A stretch of DNA of 6,214 nt from Acidimicrobiia bacterium (GCA_025929005.1 JAICND010000102.1:1-6214), one strand, 5' to 3'; positions 1-6,214 are shown, counted from the first letter of the stretch. Notes: generated by a model not told the origin, from the sequence alone. Program-made: numbers and translations.

Positions 1-375
1 GGAGCCCGCCCCCGGTTCCGAGAAGAGTTGACACCAGACCTCTTCTGCCGTGAACAAGGGCCGCAGCCAGCGCTCGATCTGCTCCTCGGTCCCGTGGGCT
101 GCCACTGTGGGGGCCCCCATGCCGTGACCGATGACGTTGCGAGCAATGTTGGCGAACGACGCGCCCGCTTCCCGAATCCGGTCGTTGACCACTCGTTGGA
201 GTGACGGCGCCACCCCCAAGCCGCCCTGGCCAAGCGGCAACGACACCCAGGCGAGTCCCGCATCGAACTGCGCCCCCCAAAACTCGACCTCCGGGGTCGA
301 CAACGGAGGATGCTCATCAAGAAGGCTCCCGATCGCGTCCTCGACCAGTTCGAGATCGCTTCGAGTGGTGGTCAT
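1..375 (-). CDS. Acyl-CoA dehydrogenase, N-terminal part (cut by window edge)
   Basis: This is a flavoprotein of the acyl-CoA dehydrogenase (FadE) family, which introduces a trans-2,3 double bond into an acyl-CoA and passes electrons to electron-transfer flavoprotein. Only the first 125 codons are present. They cover the N-terminal helical domain, with LPLGQGGLG at residues 46-54, and end in WCQLFSEPGAGS (114-125), the conserved segment that lines the flavin and substrate site. The catalytic glutamate and the C-terminal domain lie outside the window. ATG at 375 is the first possible start, because an in-frame TAG lies at 385-387; a weak TAGG sits 8 bases before the ATG. It is the last visible gene of a minus-strand operon, 25 bases after the dehydrogenase gene. 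From context it probably acts on a 2-methylacyl-CoA or a sterol side-chain acyl-CoA. Actinobacterial steroid enzymes of this family often come as paired subunits, so a second copy could follow. The family is secure; the substrate is inferred. Confidence 0.93.
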   Translation of the reverse strand, partial: MTTTRSDLELVEDAIGSLLDEHPPLSTPEVEFWGAQFDAGLAWVSLPLGQGGLGVAPSLQRVVNDRIREAGASFANIARNVIGHGMGAPTVAAHGTEEQIERWLRPLFTAEEVWCQLFSEPGAGS

Positions 376-400
376 GTCGCCAGCCTAGGGCGGGAGGCGT

Positions 401-1309
401 TCATCCCCCACCAAACAGCCGGGCGATGATCATCAACTCTTCGTTGGAACTGGCCGGGACCACATACTCGCTCACGTCGCGGATGGTGTCGAGATTGGCG
501 GCAACCTCCTCGACAGTCGGGACCACTTTCGACCCGGCGAACCATCCTTCGTTGGTCCCGATGAAGATCCGCCCGTAGCGACCGCCACCGGCCGTGAAGA
601 TCTCATGGGTGAATGGGTTCGCCTCCGAGCACAGGTACACGACCATGGGCATCACCTGGGCAGGGTCGACCATCTCCGCCAGAGGCCCCAGCAGCTGCTC
701 GGTCATCCGGGTGCGTGCCACCGGAGCAATGACGTTGGAAGCGATTCCGTATTTGGCGCCTTCGATAGCGAGCACGTTGGAAAGGCCGACCAGACCCATC
801 TTGGCGGCGCCATAGTTGGCCTGGCCGAAGTTGCCGAAAATCCCCGAGTTCGACGACGTATGGACGAATCGCCCATAGCCCTTTTCCTTCATAGCCCGAA
901 AGGCCGGCATCGACACATAGAAAGCACCCTTCAGATGGGTGTCGAGGACCCCGTGCAACTCGTCGAGTGACATGTTGGTGAAACTACGGTCACGCAGGAT
1001 CCCGGCGTTGTTGACGACGATGTCGAGCGTTCCGAACTCGCCCAAAGCCGACCCGACCACCGCTTCTCCGCCTTCGGGGGTGGCGACCGAGTCATAGTTG
1101 GCGACGGCCTCGCCACCGGCCGACCGGATCTCCTCGACTACCGCATCGGCGGCGCGGTTTTCGGCGCCGGTGCCGTCGACTGAACCACCCAGGTCGTTAA
1201 CGACGACGCGGGCTCCCCGCCGGGCCAGCTCAATTGCATACGACCGACCCAATCCCCCGCCGGCTCCGGTGACGACGGCGACGCGCCCATCAAAGGTGAT
1301 GTCAGACAC
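401..1309 (-). CDS. SDR-family (R)-3-hydroxyacyl-CoA dehydrogenase, MFE-2 type
   Basis: This short-chain dehydrogenase/reductase of 302 residues probably oxidises (R)-3-hydroxyacyl-CoA to 3-oxoacyl-CoA with NAD. The Rossmann motif TGAGGGLG is at residues 14-21. The strand-2 stretch VVVNDLGG (36-42) carries Asp39, which favours NAD over NADP. NNAG is at 100-103. The catalytic set is Ser153, Tyr166 and Lys170, within SGIFGNFGQANYGAAK (155-170). That block and His125 (in THLKG), where classical SDRs have Asn, match the dehydrogenase domain of peroxisomal multifunctional enzyme type 2 (HSD17B4). About 60 residues follow the core (after GGGRYG, 241-246), as in stand-alone actinobacterial relatives; no hydratase or SCP2 domain is fused. 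The start is GTG, because an in-frame TAA lies two codons upstream (1313-1315). GAGG (plus-strand 1324-1327) precedes it by 14 bases and overlaps the ligase stop codon. Other 3-oxoacyl reductases are a less likely alternative. Confidence 0.9.
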   Translation of the reverse strand: MSDITFDGRVAVVTGAGGGLGRSYAIELARRGARVVVNDLGGSVDGTGAENRAADAVVEEIRSAGGEAVANYDSVATPEGGEAVVGSALGEFGTLDIVVNNAGILRDRSFTNMSLDELHGVLDTHLKGAFYVSMPAFRAMKEKGYGRFVHTSSNSGIFGNFGQANYGAAKMGLVGLSNVLAIEGAKYGIASNVIAPVARTRMTEQLLGPLAEMVDPAQVMPMVVYLCSEANPFTHEIFTAGGGRYGRIFIGTNEGWFAGSKVVPTVEEVAANLDTIRDVSEYVVPASSNEELMIIARLFGGG

Positions 1310-1323
1310 GGCTTAGCTACCAA

Positions 1324-1327
1324 CCTC
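1324..1327 (-). promoter_or_regulatory. Weak ribosome-binding site of the SDR gene, overlapping the ligase stop
   Basis: The minus strand reads TGAGG: the ligase TGA runs into GAGG, 14 bases before the GTG start of the dehydrogenase. The spacing is longer than ideal, so the dehydrogenase may rely on ribosomes finishing the ligase gene. Confidence 0.4.
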
Positions 1328-3170
1328 AGGCGTACATCGCCTCAATGTCGTTGGAATACTTCTCCAGGACCACCCGGCGCTTGAGTTTGAGGGAAGGTGT
1401 GATCTCGCCGCTGTCGGGTGTCCAGGCGTCGGGCACGATGTAGAACTTCTTCACCTGTTCCACTCGCGACACTTCCTGGTTGGCATGGTCCATTGCTCTT
1501 TGAATCTCGGCATGAACCTCTGGCAGCAGACTGAATGAGGCGAGATCGGTATAAGTGACACCGTTCTTGGCGGCCCATCCCGGGGCTTCCTCAATGTCGA
1601 GAGAAACGATCATCGTCATGTACTGGCGACCGTCGCCAACCATACAGGCCTGAGCGACCAGCACATGGTTCTTGAGGGAGGTCTCCAGCTTGGCCGGAGC
1701 AATGTTTTTCCCGGCGGCGTTGATGATGATTTCCTTTTTGCGACCGACGATGTACAAGAAGCCGTCATCGTCCCATCGACCCAGGTCGCCCGAATGCAGC
1801 CAGCCCTCGTTGTCGAAAGTCTCGGCGCTGTCCACGGGCAGCTTGTAGTAGCCGGCGGTGATGACGCCCCCTCTCATCATGATCTCGCCGTCTTCACCGA
1901 GTTTGACCTCCACGCCGGGTAGAGGCTTGCCGATGCTGCCGATCCGATCGGCCTCGGGAAGGTTGCTCGTGGCCGGACCGGTGGTCTCGGTCATTCCGTA
2001 CAACTCATAGAGCGGAATGCCCAGCGCCCGGAAGAAGACGATCAGTTCGGGGCTGATCGGCGCCGCCGCCGTGATGGCGATCAAGAGGTCGTCCATCCCG
2101 AGACCATGCCGGACCTTGGTGAAGACCAGCCGATCAAAGAGGGCGTGCTGGATTTTCGCCATCAGACCGGGGTTGCGGCCCTCCTGTTCGGCCCGCACCA
2201 CCGCCTCTCCGTTGGCGACGGCCCGTTTGATCAGACCTTCCTTCTTAGGGTCTTCGGCAAAACGACCCTGGAGACGGGCCCGGAACTTCTCCCACACCCG
2301 CGGCACCGCCACGAACAGATTCGGCCGCGCCTTGGTGACATATTCGAGCACGAGCCCGACGTCAGGGCAGTACCAGACCTCACCGGCCAGATAGATGCCC
2401 ATGTAGTGAGTCGACATCCGCTCGGCGATGTGGGCGAGCGGCAGGTACGACACGAGCCGCGGATTGTCGGGAGCTTTGGCGGCTCGCCGCACGCACTCGG
2501 TGGTCCACACCACATTGCGATGGGTGACCATCACGCCTTTGGGCACGCCAGTGGTACCCGAGGTGTAGATCAGAGTGGCCAGGCTCTCGGGCTTGGTGCT
2601 GGCCGAAGCGCGGTTAACGAGATCAGGATCGGCTGCAAGGGCCGCGCGGCCCTTCTCCATGACCTGCTCCCAGGACAGGACCCAGTCAGATGTCTCGTAG
2701 TTTTCGGCCCCTTCCATGAGGATCACGTACCTCAGGGCCGGGAGGTCGGGTTTGACCGCTTCCCACCTCTTCATGTATGTGAGATCTTCCAGCACGGCTA
2801 CCTTGGCTTCGCAGTTCTGGGCTATGTACTGGATCTGCGGCTGGGCCAGCGTGGAGTAGAAGGTGACACCGGTGGCACCGGTATGAACCGCAGCCAGATC
2901 GGCGATCACGTGCTCGGGGCGGTTGCCCGCCATGATGGCAACGAAGTCGCCGGGGGCTACGCCGAGTGAGAGCAGACCGGCCGCGGCTTCATGCACCGCC
3001 TTGCGGTATTGCGACCAGGTGAGGTGTCGCCAGACTTCGCCCTCTTTCCAGTGAATCGCCGGTCTGTCTCCATAAGTGGAGGCATTTCGGTCGAAGACGT
3101 TGATGAGGGTTTTGCCGGCAACGGTGGCATCGATCGATGCTCGTTCCGCTTCAACCGTTTGTTGGACCAT
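1326..3170 (-). CDS. fadD: Long-chain fatty acid--CoA ligase (AMP-forming)
   Basis: This 614-residue adenylate-forming enzyme converts a free carboxylic acid, ATP and CoA to acyl-CoA through an acyl-adenylate, in the cytoplasm or at the inner membrane face. All core motifs are present: the phosphate-binding loop YTSGTTGVPKG (202-212), SYLPLAHIAER (241-251), YGMTET (391-396), GWLHSGDLG (456-464) with ribose-binding Asp462, and the hinge GRKKEIIINAAGKNIAP (476-492) with Arg477. The C-terminal lysine motif is TPSLKLKR (591-598); the catalytic Lys is 595 or 597. The length and the SYLPLAHIAER block fit the roughly 600-residue long-chain/bubblegum group (FadD15-like) rather than short acetyl- or propionyl-CoA synthetases. 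No membrane segment is evident. The ATG at 3170 follows a strong GGGAGGAG at unusually short distance. It is the second gene of the operon, 14 bases after the racemase gene, and probably supplies the acyl-CoA used by its neighbours. Chain length and branching preference cannot be read from the sequence. Confidence 0.96.
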   Translation of the reverse strand: MVQQTVEAERASIDATVAGKTLINVFDRNASTYGDRPAIHWKEGEVWRHLTWSQYRKAVHEAAAGLLSLGVAPGDFVAIMAGNRPEHVIADLAAVHTGATGVTFYSTLAQPQIQYIAQNCEAKVAVLEDLTYMKRWEAVKPDLPALRYVILMEGAENYETSDWVLSWEQVMEKGRAALAADPDLVNRASASTKPESLATLIYTSGTTGVPKGVMVTHRNVVWTTECVRRAAKAPDNPRLVSYLPLAHIAERMSTHYMGIYLAGEVWYCPDVGLVLEYVTKARPNLFVAVPRVWEKFRARLQGRFAEDPKKEGLIKRAVANGEAVVRAEQEGRNPGLMAKIQHALFDRLVFTKVRHGLGMDDLLIAITAAAPISPELIVFFRALGIPLYELYGMTETTGPATSNLPEADRIGSIGKPLPGVEVKLGEDGEIMMRGGVITAGYYKLPVDSAETFDNEGWLHSGDLGRWDDDGFLYIVGRKKEIIINAAGKNIAPAKLETSLKNHVLVAQACMVGDGRQYMTMIVSLDIEEAPGWAAKNGVTYTDLASFSLLPEVHAEIQRAMDHANQEVSRVEQVKKFYIVPDAWTPDSGEITPSLKLKRRVVLEKYSNDIEAMYA

Positions 3171-3172
3171 GA

Positions 3173-3180
3173 CTCCTCCC
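3173..3180 (-). promoter_or_regulatory. Strong ribosome-binding site of the acyl-CoA ligase gene
   Basis: GGGAGGAG on the minus strand fills most of the 14-base gap between the racemase stop and the ligase ATG, ending only 2 bases before the ATG. It is the strongest Shine-Dalgarno match in the window and supports ATG 3170, although the spacing is shorter than usual. Confidence 0.7.
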
Positions 3181-3184
3181 GGAT

Positions 3185-4351
3185 TCAGCCTGGGGTGACT
3201 AAGTGCTCAACGAGCTTACCGATCTCCTCAATGGTGTAGCCGAGTCCGGTCAGCACTTCAGAAGTATGGCTACCGGCCCCGATCGGCAATCCGTCGGTGG
3301 TCGCAAGGGTGGAGGAGAAACGGGGGGCAGGAGAGGGTTGAGTCAATCCCCCAGCCGACATGAACGTCCGGCGAGCAACCAGGTGGGGGTCAGAGAGTGC
3401 CTCGGTCAGAGAGTGGACCGGCACCACACAGGCGTCGGTGCCCGCAAAGATCTCGTCCCATTCGGCAGCGGTGCGCTCTTTGATTCGAGTGGCGAACCGG
3501 TCGGCGAGTTCGGGCCAGCGCGAACGGTCGTACTGGTCGGGTAGATCCTCCCCCTCCAGCCCGAGCCCTTTCACGAAAGCGAGGTAGAACTGCGGTTCCA
3601 GGGCTCCCACCGCGACGAAACCCCCCTCGGCGGTCTGGTAGGTCCGATAGAACGGTGCTGCGCCATCAAGGAGATTGTGGTGACGCCGGTCCTCCCACCA
3701 ACCTGCGGCCAGTCCACCGCGGGTCATAGCGGTAAGGAGGGAGACCCCGTCGACCATGGCTGCATCCACCACCTGACCGTCGCCTCCCCGGCGCACGTGA
3801 TCGAGAGCGGCGAGAACGCCGACCAGCAGCAACATGGCACCCCCGCCGTAATCGGCCACCAGGTTGAGAGGAGGGAGAGGTTGCTCGGCAGGGCCAATCG
3901 CCGAGAGGGTCCCGGTTACAGCCAGGTAGGTGATGTCGTGTCCGGCAGTCCCGGCGCGGGGTCCTTCCTGGCCCCACCCCGTCATCCGCCCATACACAAG
4001 CTTTGGATTCACCCCCAGACAGTCATCTGGTCCCAACCCGAGCCGCTCCATCACCCCCGGGCGAAAACCTTCGATCAACATCTGCGATTGCGCCACAAGT
4101 CGTAATGCCACCTCGCGGCCGTCCGGATGTTTGAGATCAAGGACCAGCGAACGGCGTCCGCGGCCGGTCGGATCGAGCGTGCTCAGCTCCGATAGAGGGC
4201 CTGGGTCCATTCGATCCACCCTGACCACATCAGCCCCGAGATCGGCCAGCATCATCCCCGCGAAAGGGATCGGACCGATCCCGGCCATTTCGACCACTCG
4301 CACTCCCGCCAGAGGACCAGCCACGGCAGACGAGCGTACCCGGGTCACCAT
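3185..4351 (-). CDS. Alpha-methylacyl-CoA racemase (CaiB/BaiF, family III CoA-transferase fold)
   Basis: This 388-residue protein is predicted to interconvert (2R)- and (2S)-2-methylacyl-CoA, so that acyl-CoA dehydrogenases that need the S form can act. The family signature starts at residue 12 (GPLAGVRVVEMAGIGP), followed by LADLGADVVRVDR (35-47), LIEGFRPGVMERLGLGP (92-108) and MTGWGQ (123-128). The catalytic residues known in Mycobacterium tuberculosis MCR (His126, Asp156, Glu241) correspond to His138 in GHD, Asp167 in ADYGGG and Glu252 in EPQFY, a steady shift of 11-12 residues. This favours racemase over formyl-CoA or carnitine CoA-transferases, whose catalytic Asp lies elsewhere. It is the first gene of the minus-strand operon. 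Translation could begin at ATG 4351, or at GTG 4348 one codon later; AGAGG is 3 bases before the ATG and 6 before the GTG, so the GTG is the better-spaced choice. Both lie before the conserved region, so function is unaffected. Natural substrates are probably isoprenoid, bile-acid-like or sterol side-chain CoA esters (inferred). Confidence 0.93.
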   Translation of the reverse strand: MVTRVRSSAVAGPLAGVRVVEMAGIGPIPFAGMMLADLGADVVRVDRMDPGPLSELSTLDPTGRGRRSLVLDLKHPDGREVALRLVAQSQMLIEGFRPGVMERLGLGPDDCLGVNPKLVYGRMTGWGQEGPRAGTAGHDITYLAVTGTLSAIGPAEQPLPPLNLVADYGGGAMLLLVGVLAALDHVRRGGDGQVVDAAMVDGVSLLTAMTRGGLAAGWWEDRRHHNLLDGAAPFYRTYQTAEGGFVAVGALEPQFYLAFVKGLGLEGEDLPDQYDRSRWPELADRFATRIKERTAAEWDEIFAGTDACVVPVHSLTEALSDPHLVARRTFMSAGGLTQPSPAPRFSSTLATTDGLPIGAGSHTSEVLTGLGYTIEEIGKLVEHLVTPG

Positions 4352-4357
4352 TAGCCT
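4352..4357 (+). promoter_or_regulatory. Possible -10 element for a leaderless SIMPL-malQ transcript
   Basis: TAGCCT fits the relaxed actinobacterial -10 pattern TANNNT and ends 8 bases before the SIMPL ATG. Transcription would then begin within a few bases of the start codon, consistent with the lack of a ribosome-binding site. No -35 box is evident, and a hexamer this loose also occurs by chance, so this is tentative. Confidence 0.3.
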
Positions 4358-4359
4358 CT
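4355..4359 (-). promoter_or_regulatory. Ribosome-binding site of the racemase gene (decides its start)
   Basis: AGAGG on the minus strand lies 3 bases before ATG 4351 but 6 bases before the in-frame GTG at 4348. Normal spacing favours the GTG as the used start. The site shares three bases with the proposed plus-strand -10 hexamer. Confidence 0.5.
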
Positions 4360-4365
4360 AGCGCC

Positions 4366-4980
4366 ATGAAGGCAGGAATCACAGTCAGCGGAGTTGGTAG
4401 CGCTGCCGCAGTCCCGGACCGCTGCGTCCTGACACTCGGTGCCACAACCACGGCTCGAACCGTTGGGGAGGCGATGACGTCAGTAAACGAAAGGGTCACA
4501 GCAGTGTTATCTGCTTTGGCCGAAAAGGGCATATCCGGACCGGATGTCAGAACGAGCGAGTTGACGATATGGCCCGATCATGATCGTGAAGGCAACCAGA
4601 CCGGCTTTAGGGTTCGCAACATCGTCCGAGCCGAGATCAGCGACATATCGTCGGTAGGAGATGTAGTGGCGGCAGCCACTGCCGCGGCGGGGAACATGGC
4701 CGAAATGCAGGGAATCGCGTTCCACCTGAAGGACACGGGGCCGGTCGAGGCGGAGGCGCGACGACTGGCGTGGGCCGCGGCGCAGGCCAAGGCAGAGAAT
4801 CTCGCCTCTCTGGCAGGAGTGAGGCTGGGTGCTCCGGTCTCGATTGCCGAGTCGGTCGGGTCTTCGGGTGGTCCGATGCCACGGGCCAAGATGATGGCGA
4901 TAGCCGAAGCCGCCCCGGTGGAAGCGGGGTCGAGCGAGGTGCGAGTCGAGGTACAAGTCCGGTTCGCCCTGGCGGGATGA
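4366..4980 (+). CDS. SIMPL-domain (DUF541) protein, apparently cytoplasmic
   Basis: This 204-residue protein matches the SIMPL/DUF541 pattern over nearly its whole length. It opens with ITVSGVGSAAAVPDR (5-19), then has LTLGATTTARTVGEAM (22-37), NERVTAVLSALAEKGI (41-56) and VRTSELTIWPDHD (61-73). Next come GFRVRNIVRAEISD (80-93), GIAFHLKD (116-123), and an Ala-rich helix at 128-150 ending in ENLASLAGVRLG (144-155). The family forms ring-like oligomers in some bacteria, but its biochemical role is not settled. Many relatives carry a signal peptide; this one begins almost directly with the first domain strand and has no hydrophobic leader, so I infer a cytoplasmic location. No ribosome-binding site precedes the ATG, which suggests leaderless translation; no earlier in-frame start is seen nearby. 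It diverges from the racemase operon by 14 bases, and its TGA is directly followed by malQ, so the two are probably co-transcribed. A role in glucan metabolism is not shown by the sequence. Confidence 0.85.
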   Translation: MKAGITVSGVGSAAAVPDRCVLTLGATTTARTVGEAMTSVNERVTAVLSALAEKGISGPDVRTSELTIWPDHDREGNQTGFRVRNIVRAEISDISSVGDVVAAATAAAGNMAEMQGIAFHLKDTGPVEAEARRLAWAAAQAKAENLASLAGVRLGAPVSIAESVGSSGGPMPRAKMMAIAEAAPVEAGSSEVRVEVQVRFALAG

Positions 4981-6214
4981 ATGCGCACCGCGGGGGTCCT
5001 GGCTCACATCACATCCCTCGCCTCCCCCCACGGCATCGGAACTCTTGGTGAGCCGGCCTTTCGATTCGCTGAGCACCTGGCCGGGGCCGGACAGAGGTGG
5101 TGGCAGATGCTCCCGGTGGGTCCCACGGGTTACCGGGACTCTCCCTATCAGTCACCCTCGACGTTTGCCGGCAATCCCCTGCTGATCGACCTCGACGGGT
5201 TGGTCGGTGATGGTTGGATGAACCCGGCTGAGATCGCTGACCTAACGGACCTTCCCTCCGAGAGGGTCGATTACGGCGCCCTCATTGCTCTCAAGACCCC
5301 CCTCCTCAATCGAGCTGCCCGCCGGTTTCTCGAGTCCGGGGCGAACTCCGAATACGAGGGGTTTCTCAAAACCGATTGGCTCTTCGAGTACGCCTTCTTC
5401 GCGGCGCTTAAACAGCATTACGGTGGACGACCGTGGGTGGAGTGGGACGAGGCGCTGGTCCTCCGGCGACCAGAGGCCTTATCCGCTGCAGCGGTTCAAC
5501 TGCGCGAGAGCATCGAAGTCGAGGCGACCATCCAATACTTCTTCCGCAAGCAGTGGGACTCACTCCACGTGCATTGCGCCGATCTGGGACTGGGACTCAT
5601 AGGCGACCTTCCGATATTTGTCGCCCACGACTCCGCCGATGTCTGGGCGGCTCCGGAGCTTTTCCATCTGGACTCCACCGGCCATCCCACCGTGGTGGCC
5701 GGGGTTCCTCCCGACTATTTCACCGCAACCGGTCAGCGGTGGGGCAACCCGCTCTACCGCTGGCAGGTGCACGCACAAGACAACTTCGCCTGGTGGTCAC
5801 GTCGACTGGCGGCGACTTTGTCGCTGTTCGACATGGTGCGAATTGACCACTTCCGGGGATTCACCGCCTATTGGGAAATCCCCGCTGCTGAACTCACTGC
5901 GCTCAACGGGCGTTGGGTCGAGGCGCCTGGGGCGGAGTTGTTCAGCTCATTGGGTCCGACCCGGCTTCCAATCATCGCCGAAGACCTGGGGATCATCACC
6001 GACGAGGTGACCAATCTCAGACGTCAGTTCGGGTTTCCGGGTATGAGGGTGGCCCAGTTCGGTTTCGATGAGGAACTCAACACTGCCATCCATCATCCAG
6101 CCAATTACACAACCGACGTCGTCGCCTATACCGGCACCCACGACAACGACACCACCGTCGGCTGGTTTTGGGGCGACAACTACAGACATGACCGGAGGCG
6201 TCTCAACCGGAACC
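4981..6214 (+). CDS. malQ: 4-alpha-glucanotransferase (amylomaltase, GH77), C-terminus cut off
   Basis: Amylomaltase transfers alpha-1,4-glucan segments between maltooligosaccharides (disproportionation) in the cytoplasm, in maltodextrin and glycogen turnover. There are 411 codons before the window ends, against about 500 for the short bacterial form. It opens with the typical GVLAHITSLASPHGIGTLG (5-23), then SPYQS (54-58) and AGNPLLIDL (63-71). IGDLPIFVAHDSADVW (207-222), GVPPDYFTATGQRWGNPLY (241-259) and RIDHFRGF (287-294) follow, then IIAEDLG (331-337) and YTGTHDNDT (383-391). Nucleophile Asp289, acid/base Glu334 and stabiliser Asp388 match Asp293, Glu340 and Asp395 of Thermus aquaticus amylomaltase. 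The N-terminus is of the short type, without the long extension of E. coli and mycobacterial MalQ. The ATG follows the SIMPL stop with no spacer; a weak GGGA (4974-4977) lies 3 bases upstream, so translational coupling is likely. The reading frame is intact throughout the visible part. Confidence 0.97.
   Translation, partial: MRTAGVLAHITSLASPHGIGTLGEPAFRFAEHLAGAGQRWWQMLPVGPTGYRDSPYQSPSTFAGNPLLIDLDGLVGDGWMNPAEIADLTDLPSERVDYGALIALKTPLLNRAARRFLESGANSEYEGFLKTDWLFEYAFFAALKQHYGGRPWVEWDEALVLRRPEALSAAAVQLRESIEVEATIQYFFRKQWDSLHVHCADLGLGLIGDLPIFVAHDSADVWAAPELFHLDSTGHPTVVAGVPPDYFTATGQRWGNPLYRWQVHAQDNFAWWSRRLAATLSLFDMVRIDHFRGFTAYWEIPAAELTALNGRWVEAPGAELFSSLGPTRLPIIAEDLGIITDEVTNLRRQFGFPGMRVAQFGFDEELNTAIHHPANYTTDVVAYTGTHDNDTTVGWFWGDNYRHDRRRLNRN

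Noticed and set aside
376..400. Gap between the SDR and acyl-CoA dehydrogenase genes, checked for a terminator or promoter.
   Set aside because: It is 25 bases, with only a short CCTAGG palindrome and no hairpin followed by a T run, so the genes read as one operon.
2106..2969. A 287-codon open frame on the plus strand, antisense to the acyl-CoA ligase gene.
   Set aside because: It lies wholly inside a gene with complete catalytic motifs, and its translation shows no recognisable domain and is rich in His, Gly and Arg. Long antisense frames are common in high-G+C coding DNA.
3930..4361. Plus-strand open frame antisense to the start of the racemase gene.
   Set aside because: The translation is rich in Ser, Pro and Arg with no domain pattern, and it opposes a conserved racemase N-terminus.
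4475..4482. Perfect 8-base palindrome TGACGTCA inside the SIMPL gene, a possible operator for the divergent operon.
   Set aside because: It is too short to stand out in high-G+C DNA, lies in coding sequence and has no extended symmetry or second copy nearby.
4507..5076. Minus-strand open frame of 189 codons spanning the SIMPL-malQ junction.
   Set aside because: It is opposite two well-supported genes, and its Arg/His/Ser-rich translation looks like a shadow frame.
5433..5846. Plus-strand frames overlapping malQ that might suggest a frameshift or second gene.
   Set aside because: The malQ frame is continuous from 4981 to the window end with all motifs in order, so no frameshift is needed.

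Overview
The window looks like ordinary chromosome from a high-G+C actinobacterium. I base this on the G/C-rich third codon positions and on proteins that resemble actinobacterial lipid-catabolism families; the racemase, for example, keeps the residue spacing of the mycobacterial enzyme MCR. The exact lineage is not resolved. A non-mycobacterial group such as Acidimicrobiia is possible, but that is a guess. I see no mobile element, RNA gene, CRISPR array, repeat array or phage gene, and no non-coding stretch longer than 25 bases.

Left part (1-4351, all minus strand): a compact four-gene operon, read right to left. It encodes an alpha-methylacyl-CoA racemase (family III CoA-transferase fold), a long-chain fatty acyl-CoA ligase, a stand-alone (R)-3-hydroxyacyl-CoA dehydrogenase of the MFE-2 type, and the N-terminal 125 residues of an acyl-CoA dehydrogenase cut by the window edge. 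Gaps are 14, 16 and 25 bases. Together these would activate a methyl-branched acid (isoprenoid, sterol side chain or branched fatty acid), correct the C2 stereochemistry, dehydrogenate it at C2-C3 and oxidise the 3-hydroxyacyl-CoA. The hydratase and thiolase needed to complete the cycle are not in the window and may lie beyond the left edge.

Right part (4366-6214, plus strand): a divergent pair. A small SIMPL-domain (DUF541) protein without a signal peptide is followed, with no spacer at all, by malQ (4-alpha-glucanotransferase, GH77), which runs off the right edge after 411 codons with all three catalytic acids intact. This malQ is the short, Thermus-like form rather than the long N-terminally extended form of E. 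coli and mycobacteria.

Only 14 bases separate the two divergent start codons, and expression signals for both directions appear to overlap there. I did not find a clearly new biological system. The points most worth checking are the branched-chain oxidation operon, the 14-base divergent junction, and the SIMPL-malQ junction, where a single in-frame TGA separates the two reading frames.
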